Source: Oceanobacillus sojae
GTDB taxonomy: Bacteria > Bacillota > Bacilli > Bacillales > Amphibacillaceae
Length of the DNA: 64,000 bases
Assembly (NCBI RefSeq): GCF_900162665.1
Contig: NZ_LT727810.1
Coordinates: 724,469-788,468 of the forward strand
Reading direction: 5' to 3'
Of this stretch, positions 24,029 through 33,036 are shown in pieces. Under the pieces are notes generated by a model. The model was not told where the DNA came from. It was given only the letters and a program-made list of their open reading frames with translations, and ran no database searches. Each line of letters opens with the position of its first letter. Within the stretch, counting starts at the first letter, position 1. A program made the translations under genes and the position numbers.

Positions 24029-25216
24029 TTAATTATTAGATTCTCTCCAAACTTCTACAGCATGGATAATCCGTTTAACGCCTTCTTCGATGGTTGTCCG
24101 TGGACAGGCGACATTGATACGCATAAATGCGTCCCCTTCTACGCCATAGTCCTGACCAGGATTTAAGCCGACACGTCCTTTATCAATCATGAACCGGTTT
24201 AATTCTTTTTTATCCATATTTAATTCAGAGCAATCTACCCAGACGAGATATGTTCCTTCTGACTTTGTCACTTTTAATTCAGGAGCATGTGCAGCAAACA
24301 TTTCCTTGATGTACTCCGTATGGCTCTGGATAACCTCGAGCAGATCTTCTAACCAGGGTTGTCCATGGCGGTATGCAGCTTCCATTGCTGTGACAGCCAT
24401 TCCGTTTAAGGAATTATTGAATCCTTGACGAAGAAAGGCATTTGTTAATTTTTCCTTGTTTTCTTCATTTGGTGTAATCGCATAAGACGCTTGCAGACCG
24501 GCTAAATTAAATGTTTTAGATGGTGCCATGCAAGTAATTGTTTTATCGGCGATTTCTGTTGACAGGCTCGCGATTGGCAGATGTTTATGTCCTTGAAAAA
24601 CTAAATCTGCATGGATTTCATCAGAAAAAATCATGGCATCATATTGCAGGCAGAGGTCTGCCATTTTACGCAGCTCTTTTTCTGTCCAGACGCGGCCCAC
24701 CGGATTATGTGGGGAGCATAAAATAAATGCTTTTACACCACTTGCTAATTTATTTTCCATATCTTCAAAATCAATCGTGTAATAATCATCCTGATGAATC
24801 AATGGATTCTTTACAAGTTCACGATCCAAAACGTTTATAATATTGTAAAATGGCGTATATACAGGTGTTTGAATCATAATCTTATCACCTGGTTCTGTGA
24901 ATGCTTGCAGCGCCATATGAAGCGTGTTAATTACTCCGGGGCTGTAGTTAAGCCATTCGGATTGAATATCCCACCCATGACGGTTTTTTACCCAATCGGT
25001 TACAGAGGATGTAACATCTTCATCAATTACGGTATATCCGTAAATTCCATGCTCTGCCCGTTTGATAAGCGCCTGATTGACAGCATCTGGAGCTTTAAAG
25101 TCCATATCAGCTACCCACATCGGCAGGACATCCTCAGACTGGAATCTCATCTGCAGCATATCCCATTTCACAGATTTTGTTTGCTTGCGGTCATGTACTT
25201 CTTCAAAAAAACTCAT
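24029..25216 (-). CDS. patB: PatB/MalY-type cystathionine beta-lyase
   Basis: A 395-residue fold-type I PLP enzyme. The PLP lysine is in MAPSKTFNLAGLQ, with the conserved CSPHNPVGRVW and IFSDEIHADLV stretches and RINVACPRTTIEEG near the end. It belongs to the MalY/PatB subgroup, which acts mainly as a C-S lyase on cystathionine or cysteine conjugates. It stands alone here. Start: ATG with AAGGAGG 10 bases upstream. TATAAT lies about 30 bases further up. Substrate assignment rests on family membership only. Confidence 0.88.
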   Translation of the reverse strand: MSFFEEVHDRKQTKSVKWDMLQMRFQSEDVLPMWVADMDFKAPDAVNQALIKRAEHGIYGYTVIDEDVTSSVTDWVKNRHGWDIQSEWLNYSPGVINTLHMALQAFTEPGDKIMIQTPVYTPFYNIINVLDRELVKNPLIHQDDYYTIDFEDMENKLASGVKAFILCSPHNPVGRVWTEKELRKMADLCLQYDAMIFSDEIHADLVFQGHKHLPIASLSTEIADKTITCMAPSKTFNLAGLQASYAITPNEENKEKLTNAFLRQGFNNSLNGMAVTAMEAAYRHGQPWLEDLLEVIQSHTEYIKEMFAAHAPELKVTKSEGTYLVWVDCSELNMDKKELNRFMIDKGRVGLNPGQDYGVEGDAFMRINVACPRTTIEEGVKRIIHAVEVWRESNN

Positions 25217-25322
25217 TCTTTTATTTGCCTCCTTGCATTCATATCATTTTTCTATTATAACAAAGATACTTTAGAAAGGTAGAGAACTGGCTAAAACTTC
25301 TTTTGGGATTCCTGTTTTTAGA

Positions 25323-25395
25323 CAAAAAAAAGCAAAGCGTTATACGCTCTGCCTACAGGGGGAATACGAGAAAGCCTTACAATAATAGTAATACC
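25323..25395 (-). ncRNA. Candidate small RNA or leader upstream of patB
   Basis: On the minus strand, GCAGAGCGT and ACGCTTTGC (25352-25332) form a hairpin that pairs fully only on this strand, through one G-U pair. Eight T follow: a textbook terminator with no gene before it. Just upstream is a C-rich stretch, CTCGTATTCCCCCTGT, like the C-rich loops of FsrA/RsaE-type Gram-positive small RNAs. A weak -10 (TACTAT or TATTAT) is near 25382-25390. It could also be an attenuated leader of patB, which has its own TATAAT. The rest of the 25217-25557 gap is AT-rich and empty. Confidence 0.5.
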
Positions 25396-25489
25396 CGTTG
25401 TTAAAAAGAATAAACCAAAAAATTTAAAAAAATTTTTGGATTTATTTTTTATTAACGCATGATCGTGTTAAACAATCAGGATTCCATAG

Positions 25490-25533
25490 AAAAAACTTCA
25501 TTTCTCAGAGATTATAATCCCTGTGAAATGAAG
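25490..25533 (-). terminator. Terminator of pgi
   Basis: CTTCATTTCTCAG (25496-25508) pairs with CTGTGAAATGAAG (25521-25533); the T run lies on the minus strand. Confidence 0.85.
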
Positions 25534-25557
25534 TTTTGTTTTGAACACGCACTTATA

Positions 25558-26904
25558 TTATAATCTTTTCTCAAGCTCTTCTTTTTCGTTTTCGAATCCA
25601 GGCTTGCCAAGCAAAGCAAACATATTTTTCTTATATGCTTCCACACCCGGCTGGTCAAATGGATTAACACCGAGCAGGTAGCCGCTGACAGCACATGCTT
25701 TTTCAAAGAAGTATACTAAATAGCCAAAAGTATAAGCATCCAGTTTAGGAACCTCAATGATCAGGTTTGGAACGTCACCGTCAGTATGGGCTAATAAAGT
25801 GCCCTGGAATGCTTTATTATTTATTTCATGAATACTTTTACCAGCTAAGTAATTTAATCCGTCTAAATCATTTGCTTCTTCCTCGACAGTTAAATTTTTC
25901 TTAGATTCATTTACATGAAGAATCGTTTCGAAAATATTTCTTCTTCCTTCTTGGATATATTGGCCAAGAGAGTGCAAATCTGTGGAGAAGTTTGCTGATG
26001 AAGGATAAATTCCTTTTTGATTTTTTCCTTCACTTTCGCCAAATAACTGTTTCCACCATTCAGAGAAGTATTGAAGGGCAGGCTCATAATTAATCAGTAA
26101 TTCTGTTACTTTGCCTTTTTGATAGAAAATATTACGTACTGCTGCATACTGATATGCAGGATTTCTGTATATATCAGGCACAGACAAGTCTTCCATTGCA
26201 GCTTGCGCACCTTTCATAATTGCATCAACATCAATATTACTTGCTGCGATTGGCAATAGACCTACTGCAGTTAATACGGAGTACCGTCCACCAACATCAT
26301 CTGGAATAACAAATGTTTCATACCCGTTTTCATCAGCTGTTGTTTTTAGAGCACCTTTTTTACGGTCAGTTGTTGCGTAGATACGCTTTTTAGCTTCTTC
26401 TTCACCGTATTTTTCTTCTAAAAGCTTTTTAAAGACACGGAAAGCAATTGCCGGTTCTGTTGTTGTACCACTTTTAGAAATAACATTAATAGAGAAATCC
26501 TTACCCTTTAATACATCAGTCAGCTCACTCATATAAGTAGAGCTTAAATGGTGACCTACAAAAATGACCTGCGGTGCTTTTCTTTCTTCAGAAGAAAGGA
26601 GGTTTTGGAAAGAGTGGTTCAGCATTTCTAAAGCTGCTTTGGCTCCAAGATAGGAACCGCCGATTCCAATTACAAGAAGAACGTCAGAGTCATTTTTGAT
26701 TTTTTCTGCACTTTTCTTGATGCGTGCGTATTCTTCCTGATCATAGTTTTTAGGAAGGTCAACCCAGCCTAGAAAATCATTACCTGCTCCAATTTTTTCA
26801 TGAATCATTTGATGTGCACGCAATACAAATGGAGAAAGATTTTTAATTTCTTCTTTGTCGAAAAAAGAAAGTGCTTTATCATATTTAAAAGTTACATGTG
26901 TCAT
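25558..26904 (-). CDS. pgi: Glucose-6-phosphate isomerase
   Basis: A 448-residue Pgi interconverting glucose-6-phosphate and fructose-6-phosphate in glycolysis. Family signatures are visible: [51 protein letters not shown], catalytic Glu in [11 protein letters not shown] and Lys in [26 protein letters not shown] C-terminal stretch. Length matches the Firmicute form. Start: ATG with AAAGGGGG 9 bases upstream. It stands alone with its own terminator, and yugI lies upstream on the same strand behind another terminator, as in B. subtilis. Confidence 0.96.
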   Translation of the reverse strand: MTHVTFKYDKALSFFDKEEIKNLSPFVLRAHQMIHEKIGAGNDFLGWVDLPKNYDQEEYARIKKSAEKIKNDSDVLLVIGIGGSYLGAKAALEMLNHSFQNLLSSEERKAPQVIFVGHHLSSTYMSELTDVLKGKDFSINVISKSGTTTEPAIAFRVFKKLLEEKYGEEEAKKRIYATTDRKKGALKTTADENGYETFVIPDDVGGRYSVLTAVGLLPIAASNIDVDAIMKGAQAAMEDLSVPDIYRNPAYQYAAVRNIFYQKGKVTELLINYEPALQYFSEWWKQLFGESEGKNQKGIYPSSANFSTDLHSLGQYIQEGRRNIFETILHVNESKKNLTVEEEANDLDGLNYLAGKSIHEINNKAFQGTLLAHTDGDVPNLIIEVPKLDAYTFGYLVYFFEKACAVSGYLLGVNPFDQPGVEAYKKNMFALLGKPGFENEKEELEKRL

Positions 26905-27084
26905 TTATAGTTCCCCCTTTAAAATTGATTCCATATATGATTCTACTTTAATCTATTAATGTGATGAAATCAAGGGTAACGACCTGAAGGGCTTTCATTT
27001 AAACCGGGAAAAAAGTGCTGAAAAACATGTTGATTTATCTGAAAAAGATATAATCCAGACGGATGAATATACTTCATAAAAAAA

Positions 27085-27117
27085 CACAGGTGCCTGAAGA
27101 AAATTCAGATACCTGTG
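27085..27117 (-). terminator. Terminator of yugI
   Basis: CACAGGT...ACCTGTG with inner CTGAA...TTCAG; the T run lies on the minus strand. Confidence 0.88.
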
Positions 27118-27136
27118 TGGTGTGATCATTGTTATT

Positions 27137-27505
27137 TTATTTATTTTGTGTCTGGTCAATCCAGTCCTGCAGCTTATCTTTAAGAATGTTAAAACCGCTT
27201 GATTCATTGCCGGAATCATTGTTTTTTACTGTGTTTTCCTGTTTAGCAGTTTCTTTTGGTGCTTCTTCTGTAGCGCGGATAGATAAAGAAATTTTTCCTT
27301 TTGCTTCATCGATTTGAATGACTTTTACATTAACAGTATCGCCAACACTTAAATGGTCGTTAATATCCTTTACATATCCATGCATGATTTCAGAAATATG
27401 AACTAACCCCTGTGTGTCACCATCAATCGCAACGAATGCACCATAAGGCTGAATACCTGTTACTTTTCCTTCTAAAACTTGACCTACTTCTACGTTTGTA
27501 GTCAT
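27137..27505 (-). CDS. yugI: YugI, S1 RNA-binding domain protein (general stress protein 13)
   Basis: A 122-residue protein with one S1 domain (residues ~5-75: VGQVLEGKVTGIQPYGAFVA, then GLVHISEI and KVIQIDEAKGKISLSI). A polar tail and a short helix (GFNILKDKLQDWIDQT) follow. It matches B. subtilis YugI/GSP13, which associates with ribosomes. ATG at 27505 is preferred; an in-frame ATG three codons earlier directly abuts the AGGAG site. Probably a translation or stress factor, with exact role open. Confidence 0.9.
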   Translation of the reverse strand: MTTNVEVGQVLEGKVTGIQPYGAFVAIDGDTQGLVHISEIMHGYVKDINDHLSVGDTVNVKVIQIDEAKGKISLSIRATEEAPKETAKQENTVKNNDSGNESSGFNILKDKLQDWIDQTQNK

Positions 27506-27699
27506 ATTGAACATCTCCTATATCTTTTTCAATTCTGTTTTAAGTTATCCAAAGTGGATGGAAAAAGAAAAGGCAGCTTTTTATGCCAGCTATGAAGCTA
27601 GTAAATAAAAATGTAAATCTTTTTCTGCATCTTTTGAACACGTGCTTTTTTCAACAATATACTACTTTATCATAAAGTATAGGAAATATCCAATCTAAC

Positions 27700-28698
27700 C
27701 TACCGGCTGGCAAGATTAATAAGTGTATCTTTTTCTTGAAGGATAAAAGCAGTTTCTGGATGGAGAATATATTCTTTTTCACGAAGTACACCGATTACAA
27801 GAAATCCTTTTTCCAAGCAGGGAGTTACCGCTTCTAAATAAGTTTTTCCAATAAGTGCATCAGGTACAGGCCGGTGAATAAATTTATGCTGGGTAAGGAG
27901 ATGATAAATATCCTCAAATGGTGTGGCTAGTATCTCTGGATCTAATTCATGGAAAAACAGACTGCTCATAAAATCATTTGACCGAATAATCGTGGTTGCA
28001 CCTGCACGGGCGGCATTATCAATCTGCTTCTTAGATAGAATTTCTGAGATAACAGGTATGTCAGGGTTGTTTCCCCGGATAGCAATGGTAATCAGAATAG
28101 CATGCGTATCAGATTCATAATCAGATTTTTGGTTATCCGCAGCAATAAATACACAGGCAGCTGCCTTAATGTTGGCCATATGCAAAATGGCATCTTCGGC
28201 TGCATTTCCTTTAATATAATGCACCGGCAGCTTAGTGTAGGCAAGATTGGTTAAAGTCTGATCAATGATAACAATTTTTTTATCCGGATAATGATGAATG
28301 ATTAAGTCAATGAGCTGTCGGGTTCGTTCGTTAAAACCGACGAATACATAATGGTTTGTACCATGGAAGGCAAGTTTTCCTTCCTGGGATTTTTTTTCAC
28401 GTTTTATGGCTGTAGTGGATATGGAGGCAATATAAAATGCAATTAATCCGCCTCCGGATAAAACTAGGCATGCTGCAATTAGCCGGCCGGGCAAGGTGAC
28501 AGGTACATAATCTCCATAACCGACAGTCGCTCCTGTAATAAGTGCCCACCATATTCCATCTAATATTGTAGGAAAACGCTGCGGTTCAATTAAATAAATA
28601 AGATATCCGAAGAGCGACAATGAAATTATAACTAGAAGCAACAGTTTCAGGATATTAGGAATGCGATAGTAAAGCAGTTTCAGAAAACGCTCATTCAT
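27700..28698 (-). CDS. yugO: YugO, potassium channel with RCK/TrkA-N domain
   Basis: A 332-residue K+ channel subunit: two membrane helices (residues ~17-38 and ~73-95) around the pore loop with selectivity filter TVGYGD (58-63), then a Rossmann RCK domain (YVFVGFNERTRQLIDLI) and a C-terminal RCK-C-like part. It matches B. subtilis YugO, whose K+ release carries electrical signals in biofilms. Start: ATG with AGGAGGG 8 bases upstream. A partner mistic gene, present in B. subtilis, is not seen beside it here. Confidence 0.92.
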   Translation of the reverse strand: MNERFLKLLYYRIPNILKLLLLVIISLSLFGYLIYLIEPQRFPTILDGIWWALITGATVGYGDYVPVTLPGRLIAACLVLSGGGLIAFYIASISTTAIKREKKSQEGKLAFHGTNHYVFVGFNERTRQLIDLIIHHYPDKKIVIIDQTLTNLAYTKLPVHYIKGNAAEDAILHMANIKAAACVFIAADNQKSDYESDTHAILITIAIRGNNPDIPVISEILSKKQIDNAARAGATTIIRSNDFMSSLFFHELDPEILATPFEDIYHLLTQHKFIHRPVPDALIGKTYLEAVTPCLEKGFLVIGVLREKEYILHPETAFILQEKDTLINLASR

Positions 28699-28787
28699 CA
28701 GGGAACCCTCCTATCTATTTTTGTTAGTATGTGCGATTAGGAGGGGATGTTATTCGTTGAAAACTGAATCTGTAAATATACATAATT

Positions 28788-28824
28788 AAAAAACGCCAAT
28801 TTATATTTTTAAATCAGCGTTTTT
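28788..28824 (-). terminator. Terminator of the thioredoxin-like gene
   Basis: AAAACGC...GCGTTTT with inner ATTTA...TAAAT; the T run is on the minus strand. Confidence 0.7.
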
Positions 28825-28830
28825 AAAAAA

Positions 28831-29385
28831 TTATATTGTTTTTAAGGTTTCTTTGATACTTTCATAAACAATAGACCAGTTATCCTGGTTATCACGATAG
28901 GATTTTGAAATAAACCGGTGCATTTGCTTTTGCTTTTCTTCAAAATCACTGGCTTCTTTTGATGGAAGCTGAGCGCGTGCTTCGTCAATATATGCTTGGA
29001 TTTTGGGAGCTCTTGGTCCCCATTTACCGGCTTCCTGCCCCTCTGTATCAATAAAAATAATAATAGGGATAGACCTGGCTGTTCCATTTGTTAAGTATTG
29101 ATCCATTAATTCAAGGTTATCATCCCGAAGCAAGGCCTTCATAGGCATATTGGCAGCTTCTGAAATTTTAAGAAGAATCGGCATGTTTAACATCGCGTCA
29201 CCGCACCAATCTTCTGTAAGGATAATCGCTCTTAGGTTCTTACTTCTGATTTCTTCAAAAAAGGCATCATCTGCAGGTAATGAAAAGTTATCATAAATGT
29301 ATAATAAATCATCTTTATTTACATTCATTGCTTCAATATATTCATCTGGATCAAGTCCTTTTTCATACCATTCATTTAATGACAT
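28831..29385 (-). CDS. Thioredoxin-family protein with a single-Cys WCGDA motif
   Basis: A 184-residue protein with a thioredoxin-like core: IILTEDWCGDAMLNMPILLKI replaces the usual CXXC by CGDA, and the cis-Pro loop is ARSIPIIIFID. This is the Thioredoxin_9-type group common in Firmicutes. With one cysteine it cannot act as a normal dithiol oxidoreductase, though glutathione- or bacillithiol-type chemistry is possible. Start: ATG with GAGGG 9 bases upstream. Monocistronic, divergent from the M42 peptidase gene. Confidence 0.82.
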   Translation of the reverse strand: MSLNEWYEKGLDPDEYIEAMNVNKDDLLYIYDNFSLPADDAFFEEIRSKNLRAIILTEDWCGDAMLNMPILLKISEAANMPMKALLRDDNLELMDQYLTNGTARSIPIIIFIDTEGQEAGKWGPRAPKIQAYIDEARAQLPSKEASDFEEKQKQMHRFISKSYRDNQDNWSIVYESIKETLKTI

Positions 29386-29570
29386 CTATATCCCTCATTT
29401 CAATTATTTGATATAGTTAGTTTACCTTCTTCTGCAGAATTGGTAAACCAAAGTTACCTTGTAAGGAAGAATAAGGAAGAATTTATAGGGAATGTTTAAA
29501 AAGTACAATGAAAATGACGGCTTGAATTTTTCATCGTAATTTTGGACAAGCATTTATAGGAGGCTATAGC

Positions 29571-30635
29571 ATGGCAGATACAAAATATGATGTTTTAATG
29601 GATTTACTTCATACTCCGTCTCCATCAAGTATGGAAATGGAAATACAAAAGAAATGGATTAATTATGTTAAAGATTATGCAGATGAAATCAAGACAGATC
29701 ATGTGGGCAATGCAATCGGAGTTCTTAACCCGGATGCTCCATTTAAAGTCCTGTTAGCAGGGCATTGTGATGAAATTGGCTTCATTATTCAGCGTATTGA
29801 TGAGCGGGGCTTTATATTCTTTGAAAAATTGGGTGGAATCAATCCGAAAGCAGCTATTGGTATGAGAGTGACAGTGCTGGGATATCAGGAAACACTTACA
29901 GGTGTCATTGGTGTCAATGCACAGCATCATGGAGGAAGCAAAGGTGATATTGGTGTGCAGGACCTCTATATGGATTGTGGATTTCAGTCAAAGGAAGAGG
30001 CACTTAAAAAGGTTCAAATCGGTGATCTCTGTGTGTTAAAAACAGATCCGGAGATATTACAGGATCGGTATATTTCCGCGAGAGGGCTGGATAATCGTAC
30101 CGGAGCATTTATCGTAGCAGAAGTAATTCGCAAGCTGTCTGAAAAAGATTTGTCGATTGGTGTTTACGGTGCAAGCACGGTGAACGAAGAGACAAATATG
30201 GGGGGAGCTTACTTTGCTGCGGCTGGAATAAAGCCTGATTTTGCGATTGCTGTGGATGTGACCTTTGCAACGGACTATCCTAATGTTGATCCGAAAAAGC
30301 TGGCTGAGGTTCATTTGGAGGGCGGTCCTGTTTTAGCAAAAGGAGCACCGATTCACCGCAAAGTCAATCATTGGCTGGAAAAAGCAGCAAAAGAAAAATC
30401 AATTCCATTACAATATGAATTAACACCAGATGCAACAAGAACTGATGCCGATAAAATGCGTTACACAGGTAAAGGAGTGCCGGTAGCATTAGTATCCCTG
30501 CCGCTTCGATATATGCATTCACCAGTGGAAACCGTAAGCAAGAAAGATATTGATAAGGAAATTGAATTATTAGTAACGATGCTTGAAAATCTGACAGGGG
30601 ATGAAGATTTAAATCCATTGCACGATGATGTTTAA
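29571..30635 (+). CDS. M42-family aminopeptidase/glutamyl aminopeptidase-like
   Basis: A 354-residue metallopeptidase of the M42 family (FrvX/YsdC/YtoP/YhfE group). Metal-site elements are visible: HCDEIGF with the first His, ARGLDNRTGA with the bridging Asp, TVNEETNMGGA with the catalytic Glu, AIAVDVTFATDYP with Asp, and RYMHSPVETV with the last His. It should be a cytosolic dodecameric aminopeptidase with two metal ions. Start: ATG after AGGAGG. Exact paralogue among the B. subtilis set is not resolved. Confidence 0.9.
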   Translation: MADTKYDVLMDLLHTPSPSSMEMEIQKKWINYVKDYADEIKTDHVGNAIGVLNPDAPFKVLLAGHCDEIGFIIQRIDERGFIFFEKLGGINPKAAIGMRVTVLGYQETLTGVIGVNAQHHGGSKGDIGVQDLYMDCGFQSKEEALKKVQIGDLCVLKTDPEILQDRYISARGLDNRTGAFIVAEVIRKLSEKDLSIGVYGASTVNEETNMGGAYFAAAGIKPDFAIAVDVTFATDYPNVDPKKLAEVHLEGGPVLAKGAPIHRKVNHWLEKAAKEKSIPLQYELTPDATRTDADKMRYTGKGVPVALVSLPLRYMHSPVETVSKKDIDKEIELLVTMLENLTGDEDLNPLHDDV

Positions 30636-30731
30636 AATAAGAGGATGTCCAAAATTACTTTGAATTAAAAACTTTTCTCTTGTCAAATGAATATGCTGTG
30701 GTATACTTAAAGTAATTTAATATTCGATTCC

Positions 30732-30850
30732 AATCTTCGGGGCAGGGTGTAATTCCCGACCGGCGGAAATAGTCCGCGAACTGTACTTTGTTACAGTTGA
30801 TCTGGTGTAATTCCAGAACCGACAGTGATAGTCTGGATGGGAGAAGATGT
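30732..30850 (+). promoter_or_regulatory. FMN riboswitch (RFN element)
   Basis: The hallmark stretches are all present in order: TTCGGGGCAGGGTG, CCGACCGGCGG, GTCCGCGAACTG, TTCCAGAACCGACAG and GTCTGGATGGGAGAAG. It precedes ribU with a terminator in between, so FMN would shut off riboflavin uptake. Confidence 0.97.
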
Positions 30851-30905
30851 CGAGCTTGTTTTTAACCATACGCATGTTTTTTGTGTATCTATTTAGCGAT
30901 GACTC

Positions 30906-30936
30906 AAACCCTAAAGCCCTTATGCTTTAGGGTTTT
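30906..30936 (+). terminator. FMN riboswitch terminator
   Basis: AAACCCTAAAGC (30906-30917) pairs with GCTTTAGGGTTT (30924-30935), followed by T. Confidence 0.9.
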
Positions 30937-31015
30937 TAAATTGCTTATAGGATAAGAATAGCATCGTGCCTTCATCACGAGTTGGAATCGGAAAAATGAT
31001 GGAGGAGGTAAGCTG

Positions 31016-31597
31016 ATGCAAAAAAAGAAAAGAAATCAGCTGTTAAAGTTAATTATTATCGCATTATTAAGTACTATTTCTCTTGTTTTATTTTTTCTTA
31101 ATTTTCCACTGCCGTTTTTACCAACACCGTATTTAAAAGTGGATTTCAGTGATGTGCCGGCATTAATCGCATCCTTAATCTTTTCACCAATGGCCGGGGT
31201 ACTTGTCGTTGGATTTAAAAACCTGTTATATCTGGCTGTTTCAGGATCAGGAGAGCCTATCGGCGTATTATCTAACTTTGTTGCCGGATTAATGATTGTA
31301 TTACCAGTTTCGCTTATTTATCACCGGATAAAAGGGTTAAAAGGTCTTATCAGTGGATTAGCGACAGGTACTGTTATCATGGCAGTCGGTATGAGTGTGC
31401 TCAATTACTATCTGATTTTACCTGCTTACGGCTGGTTTATGGGCTGGGAAATGTCTGAACAAATGAAATGGATTGCCGTTATTGGCGGTGTGCTGCCATT
31501 TAATATAATCAAAGGAATTTTTATCGGAATTTTATTTATCCCATTATTCAATAAGCTGCAGAGCTGGATTCAACAGCAGCGGACCAGGTTTATATAA
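31016..31597 (+). CDS. ribU: RibU, riboflavin ECF transporter S component
   Basis: A 193-residue membrane protein with about six helices. The family patterns LPTPYLKVDFSDVPALIASL and FKNLLYLAVSGSGEPIGVLSNFVAG are those of RibU (YpaA/FmnP), which captures riboflavin for the shared ECF energising module. The FMN riboswitch upstream independently confirms the role. Start: ATG with GGAGGAGG 8 bases upstream. Monocistronic. The ECF AT module genes are not in this window. Confidence 0.96.
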   Translation: MQKKKRNQLLKLIIIALLSTISLVLFFLNFPLPFLPTPYLKVDFSDVPALIASLIFSPMAGVLVVGFKNLLYLAVSGSGEPIGVLSNFVAGLMIVLPVSLIYHRIKGLKGLISGLATGTVIMAVGMSVLNYYLILPAYGWFMGWEMSEQMKWIAVIGGVLPFNIIKGIFIGILFIPLFNKLQSWIQQQRTRFI

Positions 31598-31622
31598 TAC
31601 AATATAAAAAGAACCGAGAAAT

Positions 31623-31665
31623 AAAATAGAAAGAGGCCGGATCAAATCCGGCCTCTTTCTATTTT
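31623..31665 (+). terminator. Terminator after ribU
   Basis: AAATAGAAAGAGGCCGGAT pairs perfectly with ATCCGGCCTCTTTCTATTT. Confidence 0.92.
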
Positions 31666-31802
31666 ATCTAGTAGTTCATAAAAGGGGAGTAAATTATTTT
31701 GGTGTATGAAAACAAATAGATGAATAAGTGCTATATTCTGAAAAAATAGGTGAAAGATATCATTTATTTTTGTAAATCATCCTTGAAGTTAAAAATGGTT
31801 TG

Positions 31803-32555
31803 TTATTGCAAGACTTCTATCCCATTTTGCTTATATGCATCAATGATATTAGCCGGTACAGATTTCTCAGTTATGAGATAATCTAAAGCATTGCTTTTTT
31901 CGACAAAGAAAGTCGAGACTTTTTCTAACTTTTCTTTGGTCACCACACTAAGTATTTGAGAACTTTGTTTAATTAACTGACTTTTTAGCAGGGACTCTTC
32001 AAAAAGAGGAACTGTAATTCCAAGATTAGAATCAATTGATGAAATACCAAGTACACATAATTCTACGTGAATCCTCTCAATTTCTTTAATAGCAAAGGAA
32101 CCTGTATTAACGTGTGAATTCTTATTGAATTCACCACCAATAACATAGATTTGTACATGAGGATGGTTGCTTAGAGCAAAGGCAACTGAAGGGCTATTCG
32201 TTAATACTCTCCCTTTATAAGACTGAGGCAGCTTCTCAGCCAGCTTCAAGTTAGTCGTGCCGCCATCAATAAAAAGTACATCCGCTTTTTCCAGAATAGG
32301 TACAGCAAGCTTGACTAATTCTTCCTTAACTTTAGCATTTTGATCAATTCTCGTGTTAAAGTCTACCTTGTCGTTAACAATGCTTAATGCCCCACCATGA
32401 ACCCGTTTAATTAATCCATTTGCCGACAGCTCCTGCATATCCTTTCGAATTGTGTCTTCCTTTACCTTTAGTTCCTTCGTTAATTCAGAAACCAATGCTC
32501 TTCCCTCAGATTGAACCTTATCTAATATGTAGATATGACGTTCTTTTTTTAGCAT
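31803..32555 (-). CDS. DeoR-family sugar-operon repressor
   Basis: A 250-residue DeoR protein: winged helix at residues 1-55 (VSELTKELKVKEDTIRKDMQEL, then HGGAL), and a C-terminal sugar-phosphate sensing domain with VLFIDGGTTNLKLAEKL. The start is ATG 32555, with AAAAGGTG 7 bases upstream. It is divergent from a PTS-led catabolic operon, and both promoter sides carry copies of an ATTCAATTA-type motif. The most likely job is to repress that operon and itself until a phosphorylated sugar intermediate appears. Confidence 0.88.
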   Translation of the reverse strand: MLKKERHIYILDKVQSEGRALVSELTKELKVKEDTIRKDMQELSANGLIKRVHGGALSIVNDKVDFNTRIDQNAKVKEELVKLAVPILEKADVLFIDGGTTNLKLAEKLPQSYKGRVLTNSPSVAFALSNHPHVQIYVIGGEFNKNSHVNTGSFAIKEIERIHVELCVLGISSIDSNLGITVPLFEESLLKSQLIKQSSQILSVVTKEKLEKVSTFFVEKSNALDYLITEKSVPANIIDAYKQNGIEVLQ

Positions 32556-32565
32556 ATTTATCACC

Positions 32566-32588
32566 TTTTTATTGTATTTAATTGAATC
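32566..32588 (-). promoter_or_regulatory. Candidate DeoR operator, regulator side
   Basis: Minus strand GATTCAATTAAATACAATAA differs at few positions from the operon-side copy at 32800. It lies over the regulator start region, fitting autorepression. Confidence 0.5.
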
Positions 32589-32763
32589 AAATTGTTTATG
32601 TCGAGCTATTTATAAAAATAATTATATCATAATAAATAAAGAAGTACTATTAATGAAAGCGGGAATTATGAAGACATTTACTATTCTATCTTTTAAATAG
32701 AAAGATAGGTCAATATGAGTGAAGTTATAATCAGCTGATATCAGACTATCCAATATCTTTTTA

Positions 32764-32823
32764 TTGACACATTCAATTAAAAACGATAATATTAAATTCG
32801 ATTCAATTATAAACAATTAAAAA
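32764..32823 (+). promoter_or_regulatory. Operon promoter with two candidate DeoR operators
   Basis: TTGACA (32764-32769), 17-base spacer and TAATAT (32787-32792). The spacer holds ATTCAATTAAAAACGATAA (32771-32789). A second copy, starting GATTCAATTATAAACAATTA, covers 32800-32823 at the expected transcription start. Placement is ideal for repression. Confidence 0.6.
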
Positions 32824-32892
32824 TGGTGTGATATAAAGTATGAAGAGACATGAACTTATAAGTTATCATCAGTATCACAAAAATGTGATTGT

Positions 32893-33015
32893 ATGATTTA
32901 CATGGGTAATTTAATGTATGCGTTCCCAAAGGTTGAAGTCATAGAAACTATAAGAAGAATAGGCTTTATTAATTTTAATTATTTAAAAATAGTAATTATT
33001 TCTGCAAATCAATAA
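32893..33015 (+). pseudogene. 40-codon ORF, possible remnant of a TIM-barrel sugar isomerase gene
   Basis: In the 5' leader of the PTS gene, an ATG at 32893 overlaps the stop of an 18-codon ORF (32840-32896). The 40-residue product contains AFPKVEVIETIRRIGFINFN, which resembles the first strand-helix unit of AP-endonuclease-2-type sugar isomerases. It also resembles the N-terminus of the 272-residue protein encoded at 35180 (YPLEEAFIKIREFGFSTVQF). No good ribosome site is seen. I read it as a decayed fragment; a functional leader peptide is possible. A hairpin ATCACA/TGTGAT lies at 32874-32889. Confidence 0.35.
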
Positions 33016-33036
33016 TATTTTTAGGGAGATGACAAA

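Noticed and set aside
32867..32898. Hairpin in the PTS operon leader considered as a GlcT/LicT-type antiterminator target
   Set aside because: No T run follows, no BglG-family regulator is nearby, and a DeoR repressor already explains control.
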